A stretch of 64,000 nt of DNA from Theristus sp. LFF4_11. Its lineage: Eukaryota; Nematoda; Chromadorea; Monhysterida; Xyalidae. Made by a program: the position numbers and the translations under genes. This document shows, piece after piece, positions 1 through 13,051 of this stretch. The stretch covers positions 35,265 to 99,264 of the forward strand of contig JASANC010005700.1 of assembly GCA_030248135.1 (NCBI GenBank), read 5' to 3'. How positions within the stretch are numbered: position 1 is the stretch's first letter; each line of letters starts with the position of its first letter. The notes under the pieces were generated by a model that saw nothing but the letters and a program-made list of their open reading frames with translations, was not told the origin of the DNA and searched no databases.

Positions 1-2561
1 TAATATCCTGGATGTCTGCTGCAGTGCTGTCTTCTTGCGGTCATTGTGCTGTGTATGTTGTGTGAATGAGAACTGACACATCACCACAGCTTGTCCATTG
101 AACGCTTGCGAACGCACACAAGATCCTGTTCTCATTTTTTATTTAATAGCGTTGAAAAACCTACTCAAGTGCTATGCTATTCAGTTGAATTTCAAAGAAG
201 CCTGTGAAAAGTGGCATGTGCGTAGGTGAATTACAGAGCGGTCGGGTGCACGCGTAAAAAGCAGCTTGCTCATTAGAACAAGCGGCAGATGCTGTGGGCG
301 ACTAATTTATAACAAAACAGGCTGTCCAGAGACGCATCACCGTGTAGCCGATTCAATTATATGCTGGCAGTTGCAACACACACAGCAACTGAACGTGAAC
401 TGTCCGACAGTGTTTTATAAAGTTGCATGAATGTTTTACCTCAAAACACGACAAGTGTCTTTTGAGTGCGTGCAATGCTTCAGGCTATACAAACAGCATG
501 GCACAGCATGTGATCAAAATCTATTAGACACTACTGCATTTGGTATTTGTTTATTTCAGTTTTAAGTTGAAAGAAAGCAATAAAAGGGAGCGCTGCTGCT
601 TGCGGCGAACTCTGCAAATAAACGCGTTTTGTGGTGGCTAGAAAATGGTCAAATCGCAGATGGTTTCACTTTCAATAAATATTGCGGTGTTTTGTGTTTC
701 AATGATGTTTTCTTTATTTTTGTAGGCCATGGGTGGCTTGTTTTTGTGTGGCTAAATTTGAAACCTGTGTTCAAGAATGATGATGCTTTATTGATGAGCC
801 GAACACAACCTAATACGGCAATAATAATTATTTTAACACAAAACGCACATTTTTTAAGAACGAAAATAAAAAAAACAGAGCGAATGTCTTGTTCAGTTCT
901 TTTTCAGTCAAGTTCAAATAATGTTGTGTCGCTAAAACATTTGTGAACACAGTGGCATTTATGGTCTTATTTTTGGACTGATCTAACTGGGAAACTTCTT
1001 TTGAGGAGCACAGAAGCAAGATACAGTCTTTGTCATATGAGTTGAAGGGGCATAAATGTTTTAAATCAAATCTTAGCGTATTAATTAGTGATCGTCGAAT
1101 CCGTCTCCGTCAATTGGTGCTCGCGGCAGATATTTTTATAAAATGCTGTGTATTTTGCAACTTACTTGCGTGCTCCAGCGAACTAAAAAAAGATAATCGC
1201 TGTTGGCATGTGGAAAGTGTTCTTGATTGACTTGACAGTCGTGCTTCGATACGCTTTCAGCTGCACATGATGCTTTGAACACACTCTTTCGAACATTCCT
1301 TCTTGCAAACTGACGTACACATACAGGGTGGTGAACAAAGGGCTTGCCACTATTATGCAATGAATACAGTGCACTTCCGTGTGCACGGGTATAATTATAT
1401 AAACTCTGAATGACATGACACTGAGAGATGTTACAAACACTTCTGGAGGCGTTTTCTGTTCGTGGAGGCATGTATTTTTCATTGCTGTTAGAAATCCTGA
1501 ACTTGTTAGAAGTCCAAGACTTTTGTCGTCTCGACAGGTTGAGTCCTTCATTTCAGCGGACTGAGTAACTAACTACTCAAGCCTGTTGTTAAATTTATTT
1601 CCACGGCTACACAGAGCATTCCGTGTAACACGCAACCTCCATCAAAATACAAGTAAACTTGTAAACGGTCGTAGGTCTGCAGACACCTGTGTTGTGTGGC
1701 AATGTGCAGTTACCCTGTACAGAGAGAATGCAGAAGCCTCCAAAGATTTTCATTACAACTACACAGCATCGTGTTTATGTGCATTGTATATCAGATTATG
1801 TCAGCATACATACGTTTTGATCGCATGTGACATGTATGAAACAGAATGCTTAGTTCTGAAGCTAGTCTTAGTTTTGCTGAAGAATTGCACAGTTGCTCAC
1901 GTGAGAAGTTTAGTTGAACCAATTTAGCGGCTTTTAGCAATGTATCATGTCATGTGGTGTGTGCTCGCACATCGAAATAAGATTGCACAAAGTAATTTGT
2001 AGCATCAATTATTCAGTGAAAGTTGCTTTCTTTCAGCACATACAAATAGGAGGGAAAGAAGCAAGTCTTCAGACGCATCTTCAATTAAGCTACATCGAAT
2101 ACAGTGCTGTGCTTCAGTCCTTTCTTTGTGATTGCAAAAATCCGGTTCAGGGATTCAACGAAGTGCACAACAAAAATTAGCATGCAAAGAAAAATTTTTG
2201 TTTTGATGAAGTTTGTATAAATTAAATTTAGTAATATAAAGTTGCATTGAGTTATTTTGTCTATTCGTCACTCATTCACTGTGAATAACCGGAAACAACA
2301 CAGGACCAGAATATAAATGGCTGAGTATGGATATAAATTGAATGAATGGCAACAATATTTCGAGAGCGGATGAATGCCCATTTTCAAAAGATCAAAATTT
2401 TAAGTAAAAATACCAATGTAACTACCCAAAAACGACCTCAGCAGAGAACGCAACACAAATCATAAAAGCGCAGAGTGGGTCCCAAACAGTGTGCACGCTG
2501 TTCGCTTACTCGTCCTCGTCCTCGCAATTGGGAAGCGCAAACGCACATGTGAGGGATAGCG
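1..2561. other. No gene recognised (intergenic)
   Basis: All open frames here are short, AT-rich and mutually overlapping on both strands, without recognisable domains or coherent splice-linked neighbours. I see no RNA gene or clear repeat. Confidence 0.5.
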
Positions 2562-2644
2562 TTAGTAAAAACCGGTTTTTTATCAGTAAAAACTGGTTTT
2601 TTATGTTATCAACAGCAATTTTCCAATTTTTCCAGCCCTAACTA
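2562..2644. repeat. Fragment of an A/T-rich TIR element
   Basis: It contains two tandem copies of a motif close to GTAAAAACCGGTTTTTTAT and ends in CCAGCCCTAACT. The same kinds of sequence form the ends of the element at 3691-4470, so this looks like a solo or truncated end of that family. Confidence 0.4.
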
Positions 2645-3690
2645 AAACAACGACAACCGATTGGGCAGTACATGAAAGCAACAACAAAACATAGACCGAC
2701 AAGCAATTGGTATCTCAAGTGTGCAGCCTTCTCCAGCGAAAGGGCGTCCTTTGTATGCTTGTTATTGTTGGAACAATCAATACCGTAAATTCTTATTACA
2801 GTAGAATTCCTAAAACGGTCCCATAAAGGCTGAATTTTTTGTGGAACTATTTCATTACATAAATTTCTGTGGTATAAAAGTGGGACTTCATCAATAATAA
2901 AGCCCTTTTTCACCTTTTCAAAGCCCTCATTTTAAGCAGTTATGAGGTAAACCAGAGAAGCATGGTATTTGAACATGAATCAGCACTTTTGAGACAACAA
3001 CCGAAACAGCAAAAACTAAATCAAAAGCTATTAAGGATTTGAAAACGAGGCAACGAGGCGAAAACGTTTTTGGATTCGTAATGAAACATCATTCTAGAAG
3101 TTCGTGTATATTCTGCATTTGAAGTTCGCTTGAAGATTTTTTATTTTTTAATATTGACAGTAGTGCCTCGAAATCGGAGACGTAGTTGTTCTGAGGAGAC
3201 CGCCCTTCTCCCATTTTTTTTAAAATTCCCTGAATGATAAGTTGCTTTGGCTGAGCTATTGCCTATCTCAAATGTTTATCAGCTGGCTATCTATTTAAAA
3301 ATAATGTTTCCGACTGCATGAAATAGAAAATAAAAAGAGATTATGCAAAATACGTGTTTATCCTTTTTTGCGTAATTACATTTTAAGCACAAATTGATAT
3401 TTTTTACGTATTTTCAGAATTTTCACCATCTATCTATATAATTTCAAAATTTTGACCACCCAAGTCACTCCCCCACCCGCGCCGCGCCTTCTCCCAAGTT
3501 GTTGCAGCTAGCTACAGTCTAGCTAGATAACATATACACTCGCTAATTGGTCGGATCCTCAAGCTCCGTATCCTTCTTTCTTTCTGGGAACGGGATTCGG
3601 TTAAAATCATGTTTCTTCGATTGTTAAGCAGTTTCTTTTTATTTTTTATGTCGATAAATTACCAAATTCCGAAAATTTGCATTGGTCAGA

Positions 3691-4470
3691 ATTAGGGTTG
3701 GTAAAAAACCGGTTTTTATATTGCCAGGAAAAAAACGGTTTCTTTTCCGTTTTAAAACCGTTTTAAAATTATAAAAAAACCGAATGATTCCCAGCTCCTA
3801 AACTTTCCAGAACTTGGCATCTTGAACTTATAATAGGAAATACATCAAAATTAGTGGTTTTGAGCAGCGTAAAGTGCTGTTTTCGAACATACAACCGACC
3901 CAATTTGCTGTTTTTGCCACCCAATGCTACCCAATTTTTTGTTTCAAATCAAGCCAATTTCGCTTTTATTGGTTTCCAGGGCAGCACGTTCAATAAGTTG
4001 AAAACAAAGACTGAGCAGTGTAGGTGTGGGGAGCGGGGAGGGACGGTTGCAAGGAGACCGGATAGCTGACCCCGATTAGGGGGCGAGATTTGCAGAAATG
4101 CAAAGTGAAACCGGTAGCGGATTGCGTTCGAAAAATAACAACGAACTTCACGTATTTCATCAGTTACCCTGTGCAAATCGACAACATCGTCAGTCAGTCT
4201 ATATGCACTTAGTTTAACAGTCACCTTGTCTTCATCGTATTTCACTTGACCCTTGCCACAAAAGCTTCTGCAAAATGATGCTTCACCAGTTCAGTTCGAC
4301 ACAGTTCACTGCACCGTTTTTTCAAAAATATAATTTTACATTTTATCAATCAAACGAAAAATTGTGATTTTTGACCACGAAGTTTATAAATTTTTAAGGT
4401 AAAAAACCTGTTCTTTATTTTTTCAAGAAAAAAACTGGAAAAACCGTTTTTTTCCTGTGCCAACCCTAGT
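3691..4470. mobile_element. Inner TIR element (ends AGGGTTGG / CCAACCCT)
   Basis: The left end reads ATTAGGGTTGGTAAAAAACC and the right end is its approximate reverse complement, GTGCCAACCCTAGT. Subterminal sequence is rich in runs like AAAACCGTTTT. It lies inside the larger inverted repeat at 3518-5036. No coding sequence is recognised. Confidence 0.5.
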
Positions 4471-4553
4471 CACAATGTCAGAAAAGTTTTTTTTTTGGTT
4501 GATTGACGGCGACGACGTCGTCGATGGTTTTTGTTTTTAGTTTTTCCTTTTAG

Positions 4554-4792
4554 GCATGAAAAGAGCGTGCCGCCGCTGGCCGCTGCTTCGTGTTCAAAAC
4601 ACAGAGCAGAAGAACTCAGCAGGTAATAGTATTTATCGACAATGTGAACAATCTTTGAACAACAATGAACCAATCGTTGAAAGTGGAATCAAAACCGTCA
4701 AAATCGTTGGAAACCAGTTTTGTTATTTTGTTTGTTTGTTTTGAATTTGTTTTGAACACGCAGCAGCGGCTAGCGGTACGCTCTTTTCATGT
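4554..4792. mobile_element. Short foldback MITE with about 43-bp TIRs
   Basis: GCATGAAAAGAGCGTGCCGC near 4554 is mirrored by GGTACGCTCTTTTCATG at about 4776-4791. The match extends inward through the GCCGCTGC...TGTTCAAAAC region. Total length is about 239 bp with no ORF of note. Confidence 0.6.
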
Positions 4793-5299
4793 CTGAAAGC
4801 AAAAATCAACCAATTTGTTGCCGTTAATTAACCAAAACAACTTTACTTTTCTAAAATTTTGACAAACGTTTGGAATTTGGTAGTTAATCGATTTAGGTAT
4901 TTGCTGGCATGAAAAAAATTAAAAGAAACCGCTCAACAATCGAAGAAACCTAAATCCCATTTCCAGAAAGAAACAGGGGTGCGAAGCGTGAGGAGCCGAC
5001 CAATCAGCGAGTTGTATATGTTATCTAGATACTGAATCTATCTGTAAAAAAATTCGTTCCAGCTTATTGTTCCATGTTGCCCCCTCCCCAACCCCCTGCT
5101 TTGGAACAACTATGATCGCAAAACCTTAGCAGGTTTTTAGCATTTTAAAAAACTGATAGACTAAGTCCATTCTGGGTCAGAATTTGCGGAATATCACATC
5201 GATACGCTTACTCTGTAAGCAATAAAATTCTTTCAACGCTTGTCAGAAGAAATATGAAATGTGAAGGTAGATATATAGAGATAGATATGTATATCTTGA

Positions 5300-8200
5300 T
5301 TATTCAGCTTCCATTTTAATGCTGTCTTCTATCTCCATTGCACCACCGGTTGCTTCGGCACTTGATTCGTTGGGCTGCAGTTGATTCGCGGTTGTCATTG
5401 CAAGCGCTGGCGGCGTTGTGTCATCACCTTCGTCTATTCGTGAGCCGCAGCCAGTCGTCTCGTTTAATCGTTCCTACGTGCATAGTTTTGGTGTGTCGTT
5501 GTTTTCGATACACCGATTGATAGAGAGCTTGCCCATGAACACGCACAAAAGCTGTGTTATATGAACATGAATCACCGTCAACGTCATCGTACCTGCGGTT
5601 CATTGGAAATTGCTAGTGTTGGGGGCCGCGTCGCAATCGCATGCCTTCTTGGCAGACTTTCGGAATACGCACGACGGTTTCGCAGTGCGGCCACCTCAAC
5701 CGCAGCCAGTTGTTCGTTCTGATCGCCTGCTGCAGTGCCACTGACAGCCGAATGTGGCAGGCTGTCCGTTGAGCTCATGGTTTGCGCCACCGACAATGAG
5801 CTTCCGCCATCCGTATATGGCGAGCGACTCCGACTCGATTGATGCTGCAATAACGAGCCAATAGATGCGTCGCCCACCTGTAACAGGCGCTGTTGATTGT
5901 CTCACGCTACTCTACGATTTCTTCCTATTTCGAACCTCTAACAATAGAAAAGTACTGCTTGCATTGCTTGAACTGGATGATGTTGTCCTTGCTTCGATGA
6001 TACGGGCTGTTCTCGCGGATGTGGTGGGATATTTTTGGCGGAAAAGCTGTATATTTACCGGTGTCTCGTCTATAGTCATTGACGAACTAGCGGTGGAACT
6101 GCCCTGCTGTTGTTGATGCTGAAGTAGTTGTTGTTGGAGGTGTTGGTGTAGCTGTTGCTGCTGCTGCACAGACATATTTGATGTCGAGGCGTCTGAAGAG
6201 CATTCGCAATAACGCGTTTTGATTAGAACTAATCAACAAAAATCTGAGGTTATTCTTGACTGGCAGTAAAATCTATTATAGCTTTAGGGTTGCGACCAAT
6301 TTCGCGTTTCGACCAATTTCGTCATCGTTTTAGAGAAGTTGAAACTACTTGTACTTTACCTAAGTGTGCCATATGACTAGCCAATGCCTCTTTGCGTCGA
6401 TTCATGAACCATATAGCTACTACTGCATGTGTGATGAGCTCGCGTGCCACCAGTGCCGGTGAACCAAGACCTATGAGATTTTAAAGATTGGGCAACATTT
6501 GACGCAGACTGAAGACACACGCTGAACGTGCAGATGATTTGTTGAAAAGTTGCAAAACGACGAACTTCTTCGCTCTTCACACACTGTTCGATTACATTCG
6601 TTTGCGATCTCGATGCGCTTCTGCAGATCGGGACACGGATTCTCGTTGTAATAACGCTCCAAAATTCGATGAACGTTCGGTCTGAGCTGTCGACTTATCG
6701 GAGAGGCAGCAGCATCGGACAACGATTGTGCCCTAGCACGCATTGACGGGTCAAGGGCACCTAGGTCGCTTGTGCTACTGGTTGCCGTGCCGTACGGATC
6801 AACGATGAAGCGTGCTAAAAGCAGACAGAGGAAACGGTCTGCATGCAGCTGCATCATTTCAATTGCCAGCAGTCGCACGGACTGCGCGTAAAACTGCGTC
6901 TACAGGCGGAATTCTTCATTGACTTACCCATGCATTCCGGATTTCGACGACAGTTCAGATACCAGATGAATATTTTCGTTCTACAGCGTAACGACAAATC
7001 TTTGTAATTGCCGTTCAAAAACTTTGACACGTATGGCTGCGATATGCCCGTCATCGCACCAATCGTGGTCTGCCGAAGCTGATACTGTTGAATGAACTGC
7101 TTCATTTCGGCAATGCCCGCTTCTTCGCCATTTCTGACAAAAACAATAAAAAGAATGCTGTTCGTGTTTCAAGCGTGAGTTGAATTGTGTATCTTGAATT
7201 TTTGAGGTGGAGACGAGCGACTTTCTTTGCAGTTTTTTGGTCATCCTTGAACTTGGTGCGTTCACGATGTAAACATTGAGGCAATGGGCTGTGTGATGTT
7301 TTGTTTCATCGTTAGCAAGCCTCGTGCTGTTGAAATGGTTGTACCCAATCAAATTATTAGCTTACTTTAGCAGTTCATCCAGTTCTGCAGGATCTTGTAG
7401 TGCTATGAATTCTTGAATGTCTGGTTTTGGAGGCTGCGAACGAGCGCTAACGGTCATTCGGCCGCCGCCAATGTTTCGAAACTGCTCTGGTATGTAGCCG
7501 TTCGGTAGCTGTTGCTCGGGTGACCCGCTGAGTGGTATTTGCAGAGCACTTAGCTGAAAAGAGTTTTCAATAGAGTTCAAGTTCTAGTTATTTTTTAATA
7601 TCTCGCATACTCATCGGTTAATCCAATGAGCACGATTATTTCAATCGGCGACAATCCCAAATTTTCTAATCCCAATTTTCCTTGCATATTGTTGTGACTT
7701 TGAGTTTCAACGGAAACCATCGTTTGGTTTTGAATACTGGCGTATAGTGTTTTTACGTTTTTTTTTTTATTTTTTTATTGCCCTGCTTGTACCATTATAA
7801 CTGCGTACCAACAAATTTCTACCTCAGCAAAGTGACCGTTCGTGGCACGTGATAATTATCCACGTCTTCTGTCGGCAATGCCGTGTGGTTTAAAGAAAAC
7901 GTGCAATAGTTTCAAAACTTGGTTACTGTGTGTTCATACGTGCATATGACCGCAATGACCTGTTGATGTCAGACGTCACGCTTTGCATTAGGCTGCAAAC
8001 TGTCGTACCCGTACACAGTCTGAGTCTTGTTTCGCTGTTGCGTTTGTGTGTGTGTGTTGGCAATGAGAACGTGGATTGCTACGTTTTACACAGACTGACT
8101 GAATATGTTACACACACACAATACTTTGGTCGTAAAGTAGTAAAGTTAGAAAAAACAAGCCACACACAGAAAGTTTTAAAAAATCAGAATATTATAGATA

Positions 8201-9640
8201 CTTTACTCTACACATAAGTGGCTGCTAAAGTCAGACAAAATGATTATTGCTGGTGGGGTCACCGCCATTAAGAAAATAAATTTCTTACTATGATTCAAAA
8301 ACAAATTCTGGCAAACCGAAAAACATGAAATACATTTACTTGGCACTTGCTTACCCGAGCTTGTAGAAACTCTTGTGGAGAGCGTGGTGTTGCTTTTGTT
8401 TGATTGTGTGACGGCATTATCGCGGAAAATGACTGCCTCCGCAACGGTGCAGTGTTCACGGGTGGCTGCAGACGGGACGTGGTTGCCGCCAGACTCACTT
8501 GTTGTTGCTGCTTGAAGTTGGGTTTTCCAAGAGTTTCTTTAGTGGGCACTTTCATTTCAGTGTTATTGCTGTTGTATACAGCTTGATTCAACAAGACACA
8601 ACATTCGTGAACACACTGCATTACCTGTTGCTGTCTGTGTAACTGCGACAGCATGGCAACGTGTGACGCGGCAGCGTCGGCCAACACATTGCTTTGGCCC
8701 GGTGACGACGTTTGGTGCATTGTTAGTTGCGACACCATGTCCGTTGCGCCAAACAATGAGTGGTATTTCGCTGCTGCTGATTGTTGCGCGTGTTGTTGCT
8801 GATTTGCAGCCGGCGGTGATGAGATCAACGTAGCGCTGTGACTCTGTCGGCTGTTCGTTCGATCCTCGCCGAATGCGGTGGTCGGACTGCAAACCGTTTG
8901 CCGTTGATGATCTGCTGCTCCCTGGCTGCAACGATTCTCGAGTTTAATCGATGCCATCTACACTAACTCTATAACATATCCAACCAGTTGATGCATGCAT
9001 CCTGCGCATGAATTGCTGTGAGTGAAGGCGGACTTTGGTTTGCATAGAATCCATGCATTTCATGAGCACCAACCAATCAGCTAGTTGGATATGTTATACA
9101 GATCAAGATATATACAATGTACATTGTATATATAGATTTAGAGTGTATTTAGAGTGTCTCCCTAAGCACTGAGAAGCCGTGAAGCAGACATAATGGCATT
9201 CATGAAAGCATACCCTGGGATCTGGTGTGTCCGCTGTTGCTGCGTTGCCGTCGATGTTGAAGGCCCTCCAAGTTGGTCAACGATGGGGCCGAGTGCAACT
9301 AGTTTCTGCTCTCCGGCTGGTATGCTACTCAGGTCACTTTCTAACAAGTCCAGCGTGCGAAACGCCTAAGTAGTCAAGACTCAAGAGTGAATACGAATAG
9401 CTAAAAAATTCAAGAGCATCAAAGTAATAACTACGCAAAAGTAAAAAATCATGAAATTAGTATAACGGTGGTAAACTGTGATCGAAAAGTTCAAACACAA
9501 ATAAAGTCACGGAAATCACAATTCACATTAAAAATACGGAAGTAAGTGCAAACCTGAATAACAGCTTCAGGACTGATGCCGGTGGCGCGTAGCCGTCTAA
9601 TCAGTTCTAGCTGTTCAACGGTAAACAGACCACTGCTCAT
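5300..9640 (-). CDS. hmbx-1: HMBOX1-type (HNF1/POU-like) homeobox transcription factor
   Basis: Ten exons on the minus strand: 9640-9554, 9365-9214, 8925-8355, 7553-7366, 7133-6928, 6814-6581, 6470-6360, 6192-6059, 5877-5593 and 5473-5300. All have GT-AG ends and matching phases, giving 2142 nt and 713 aa. Residues 1-45 form an HNF1_N-like helix region (MSSGLFTVEQLELIRRLRAT). A long Gln/Ser-rich linker follows. Residues about 340-400 form the POU-specific-like domain (core GAMTGISQPYVSKFLNG). The atypical homeodomain is at about 430-515, split over two exons, with helix 3 IWFMNRRKEALASH; as in HMBOX1, an insertion separates helices 2 and 3. The Q-rich and acidic tail ends MEIEDSIKMEAE, recalling the end of vertebrate HMBOX1. 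Expected role: sequence-specific DNA binding in the nucleus (human HMBOX1/HOT1 binds telomeric repeats). The start is the first Met before the HNF1_N motif. An alternative start at 8957 within exon 3 is possible. Confidence 0.87.
8968..9101. repeat. 134-bp foldback MITE in an hmbx-1 intron
   Basis: CTATAACATATCCAACCAG at the left is mirrored by CTAGTTGGATATGTTATACAG at the right, with further internal complementarity around ATGCATGCAT. It lies between exons 2 and 3 of the homeobox gene. Confidence 0.6.
9108..9133. repeat. Perfect 26-bp palindrome
   Basis: The 13-base half ATATATACAATGT is followed immediately by its exact reverse complement, centred between 9120 and 9121. It sits just outside the MITE, inside the hmbx-1 intron. 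Confidence 0.85.
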
Positions 9641-11641
9641 TGGTTGACTTATTATTTGTTCGGGTTGTCCTTATGGTCAAATATATTATTCCGCTACCAT
9701 GCGATTCTATTTTTGTTATCTTCGATGTTGTTCACATGGTCATTTATTTTTATCCGATTAAACCACATTTTGTTGTCTGCAATAGGTTTCACCAATTTTA
9801 GCGTAGCCGCCCGGCCCGATTATTAGGCACATGTGTGATAACAGAAAACCATGAAAACAACTTGCGCATTCAAACAAAACATTTTGATGTGAGAAACATC
9901 AAAGTCTCTTATCAGTACGATGCCAAATTTTATGGAAAAACAACGCTCCGGTGTATGCCTTCATTTGCTAGTTTTTTTTTTCATTTTCAAAGTTGTACAA
10001 TGTGCAATTGAGTACTAGCTATCTACATGAAGGGCTGAAACCGCAAGCACAACGGTTATTAAAAATTGCTGCGTTTTGCTGGTTTTTTTCAAATTTAAAC
10101 AAAATTGCGCTAGCTGAACGAGATGCAGCTTCATGTAAGCATTCAAACAATGAAGTCACACTTCATTCAGTGCGGGAACTAAGACACAAGTTTGATATAG
10201 TTTTTGATATTTGCTGTATTACATCTTACATGTCTACCTCTATCAATAGATACACAGTCAGTGTATGGCCTATTTTTTTAAACGTGTCCCACTGAAATGA
10301 CGTCATGTGCCACAAAACATGCGCTTGCCGTTCACAGCAAACCAGACTATTCGTTTAGCCGATTTCTTCCCGTAAACAAATGGTGAATGTCGAATCAGTC
10401 ACACGAAACTGAAATTTTAGTGCCTGTACTTTGACAAACGGGCGTTTTTAAATAAAATGACGTCACGTTAGTCCGGACACGTTTGAATAAATCCACAATA
10501 GTGTGGTGCGTTAGTTGAGGAACAGAACCTGTAAGCAAGCGATGGATAGCGTGTAAAGAAGCCTCGGAGATCAATGTCAGGGATGGCTGAAACTTGCACT
10601 ATTGCAGTCCTGTGTCGGTGAGATATGGCCTTTCTTGTAAAAACATTTCTTGTCATAGTTAAATGAGGTCAACTTTATATTACAAGGACGTTTGGAAAAA
10701 ACGAATAGTATCACCTTTCATTCCCACTATTTCGGTGTTGTGTAGTGGTTCGAAGCGTGTACCGAAGCACGATTGAATCATGAAAGTGCAGTCACTTCAC
10801 GATGCGCTGACAGTGACGGTGCAATCACAGAGGCAAGAAGCCCGCATGGTTCTTCAGTTACTGAGTAGCTCGCTGCATCATTGCATAAACACACTCCGGG
10901 AAGGTGTGAGAGAGGAACAACAAGGTAAAACAACAGCAGCACTTTGTTGGGCGGTGGATGCATCTGCATATGCTTGTGCGAAACAGCAGATGCCAGCGAC
11001 ACACAAGCCACAGCACTCCTAAGAATGATGCTATGTTGTTTACTAATGTCTCACTCAGCCGACTGGTCTTCATGATTGGGCTATGAAGTATCAACAGGCT
11101 ATTTTCTTCAGTATCAACAGTTAAAAACTGTAGCTAACATAGTTTATACGGCAACTGTGATCATTACATGTCGCTGTTTACAAAGCTATTTTGTAAGCAT
11201 ATAGTTCAACTAATTTTTGTTGTTTTAAACGGGCGCAAAGCGTGCATGCAAGTGCGGTGCATGGAGCACCACATAATCATACATGTGGGCATAATATTCA
11301 GACAGAACAAGCAGCATGGTATGGGTATATTATGTACCTAGAATGCAAGTGGATGCACGTTGCACACAGGCAGGCTAGACACAAACACATGAAAACAGTC
11401 GTACGTGCGCCCGCCTAATGCTTCAAAGGCTCTACATGGCTAGGTAGGTACACGTACAACTGTATAGGTAGACAGGCGTATACAATATATACACAGCGAT
11501 AGAACAGGCACATATCAAACAACAACACACGCCTGGCGGTCGGCTGTGTTGCAGTCTACTTGTAGATGCATAACGTTATTGGCATACATGTACACTTTCA
11601 GATACACAAACACATGACATAATGGGTTATTTTATATTTTA
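9641..11641. other. Upstream region of hmbx-1; no gene recognised
   Basis: This should contain the promoter and 5' UTR of the minus-strand homeobox gene. I cannot point to a specific core promoter. The short frames at about 10.8-11.1 kb overlap on both strands and lack domain signals. Confidence 0.4.
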
Positions 11642-12495
11642 TACCGGGTGAGCCAAAAAAGTCTTCAACTTTAAAATGCTTTCACTGGCTTGAGTTGAGA
11701 TGCTTCGAGCTGAAAGTTGCAACACTTTGGCATTTTTTTTTCATTGTCGCCCTTATCTTGGAGATATAGCAGAATGTCTGGAAAACATGAAAAGTCGACA
11801 AATGTTGTGAAATGCAGCCGGCTTATTTAGCTGTAACAAATACCAAATGATTAACGTTGGTGACAACCTAGTGTTCACAACACAAAAAAAGATGAAAAAA
11901 GCAATACGCACATATATGTAGTAGCGTGGAAATCACCGAAAACAGTATGTGAGCAGTCTTTGATAACTCTGATGTTTCACTTCGAGTCTGAGTGTGCGTG
12001 AGCGGTGCTGCTCAGAACAGATGCGAATTTGTTTTTTCAAATGCAAGTTGTTTTTTCTTTTTTTAATTCACACAGTTTGCTATTCTGATTTTTCACCACA
12101 TCAGACTGATTGCTTTCTGCAGTGAAAAATGCAATTCCATTTTCACTCTTTGCTGACATTGCGAGTCTGGTTTGCCATTTGGTGGGAACAGATGAATAGC
12201 TGGTTTGCAATTTTGTACAAAATTCAATTTTACCCTGCGTGACATACACCAGCTCGGCAGTCCATTTATGGCAATGATAAAAACTGAGATTATCGATGAA
12301 CATTGTTTTTGTGTCAAAAATGCTATTTTTGAAAATTACACTGTGAAAACGAACTTTTAAACAATAAAAATTTGTATCAGAAAAAAGCTCCCGAAATGTT
12401 CTAACAGTGTTTCACATTTTAACTCATGAGGTTTCAGCACAAGCCAGTGAGAACTTTGAAATTTTGAAAATGGAACTTTTTTGGCCCACCCTGTA
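11642..12495. mobile_element. Mariner-type non-autonomous element, about 854 bp
   Basis: The left end TACCGGGTGAGCCAAAAAAG and the right end, which reads TACAGGGTGGGCCAAAAAAG in reverse complement, are the typical mariner/Tc1 TIR form. The inverted match continues for about 85 bp. The ends include TA, as expected of a TA target. Internal frames are short and show no transposase motifs. Confidence 0.75.
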
Positions 12496-13051
12496 CACGC
12501 ACAAACATAATACTGCACGTAAACCAGATCGCCGTCCACAGCGTCGTGCAACAATGCCCTATATGCGCAATATTTCAACATACAAATGCATTCATGAAAT
12601 TTACAAACAGCTCAGTTGATATAATACTGAGAGCGAAATTGTTGATTGATCTTGCGGCAATTCCTGGCTCTGATTAGCGTCTGATGTTAATGACTGCTGT
12701 GTTGACTCGGAAGTTACTGTTTAGCACATGTCATCGGTCTGGAGACGAACCGCAGAGCAAAACACTACGTGCGTACATGTGTCTCTATGCTAACAAGCTG
12801 CAAAGCAGGTTGGAAAGTGAAATAGCAAGGTGTCACGGTTATATTTAGGATCATGGATATATTAATCTTATGTATCACCAACGTGTTGGTGTACAGTTTC
12901 ATCAGGAAACGATAGATATCGCAGCCATATTTTGATGCCTGTTAATTTTTAATTGCATCTTCACGTATTCAGTGACAGGTAATGTATTGTATGTGTAAAC
13001 ACACTCGCCCGTACACACAAACACATTTAAGTCTGCTAAAGCCTATTCGAT
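12496..13051. other. Intergenic, nothing recognised
   Basis: AT-rich spacer between two TIR elements. I see no gene, RNA or repeat that I can support. Confidence 0.4.

Larger units (their letters stand above)
3518..5036. mobile_element. Foldback element with about 180-bp terminal inverted repeats
   Basis: About 180 bases at 3520-3700 (starting near TAGATAACATATAC and running through a CGATTGTTAAGC-like stretch) recur in reverse complement at about 4850-5035 with moderate divergence. No transposase is visible between them. Two further inverted-repeat units lie inside (3691-4470 and 4554-4792), so the structure looks nested: a non-autonomous element that received later insertions. Confidence 0.6.

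Noticed and set aside
2638..2913. 91-codon minus-strand frame with a hydrophobic end
   Set aside because: No splice partners, no recognisable motif and AT-rich composition.
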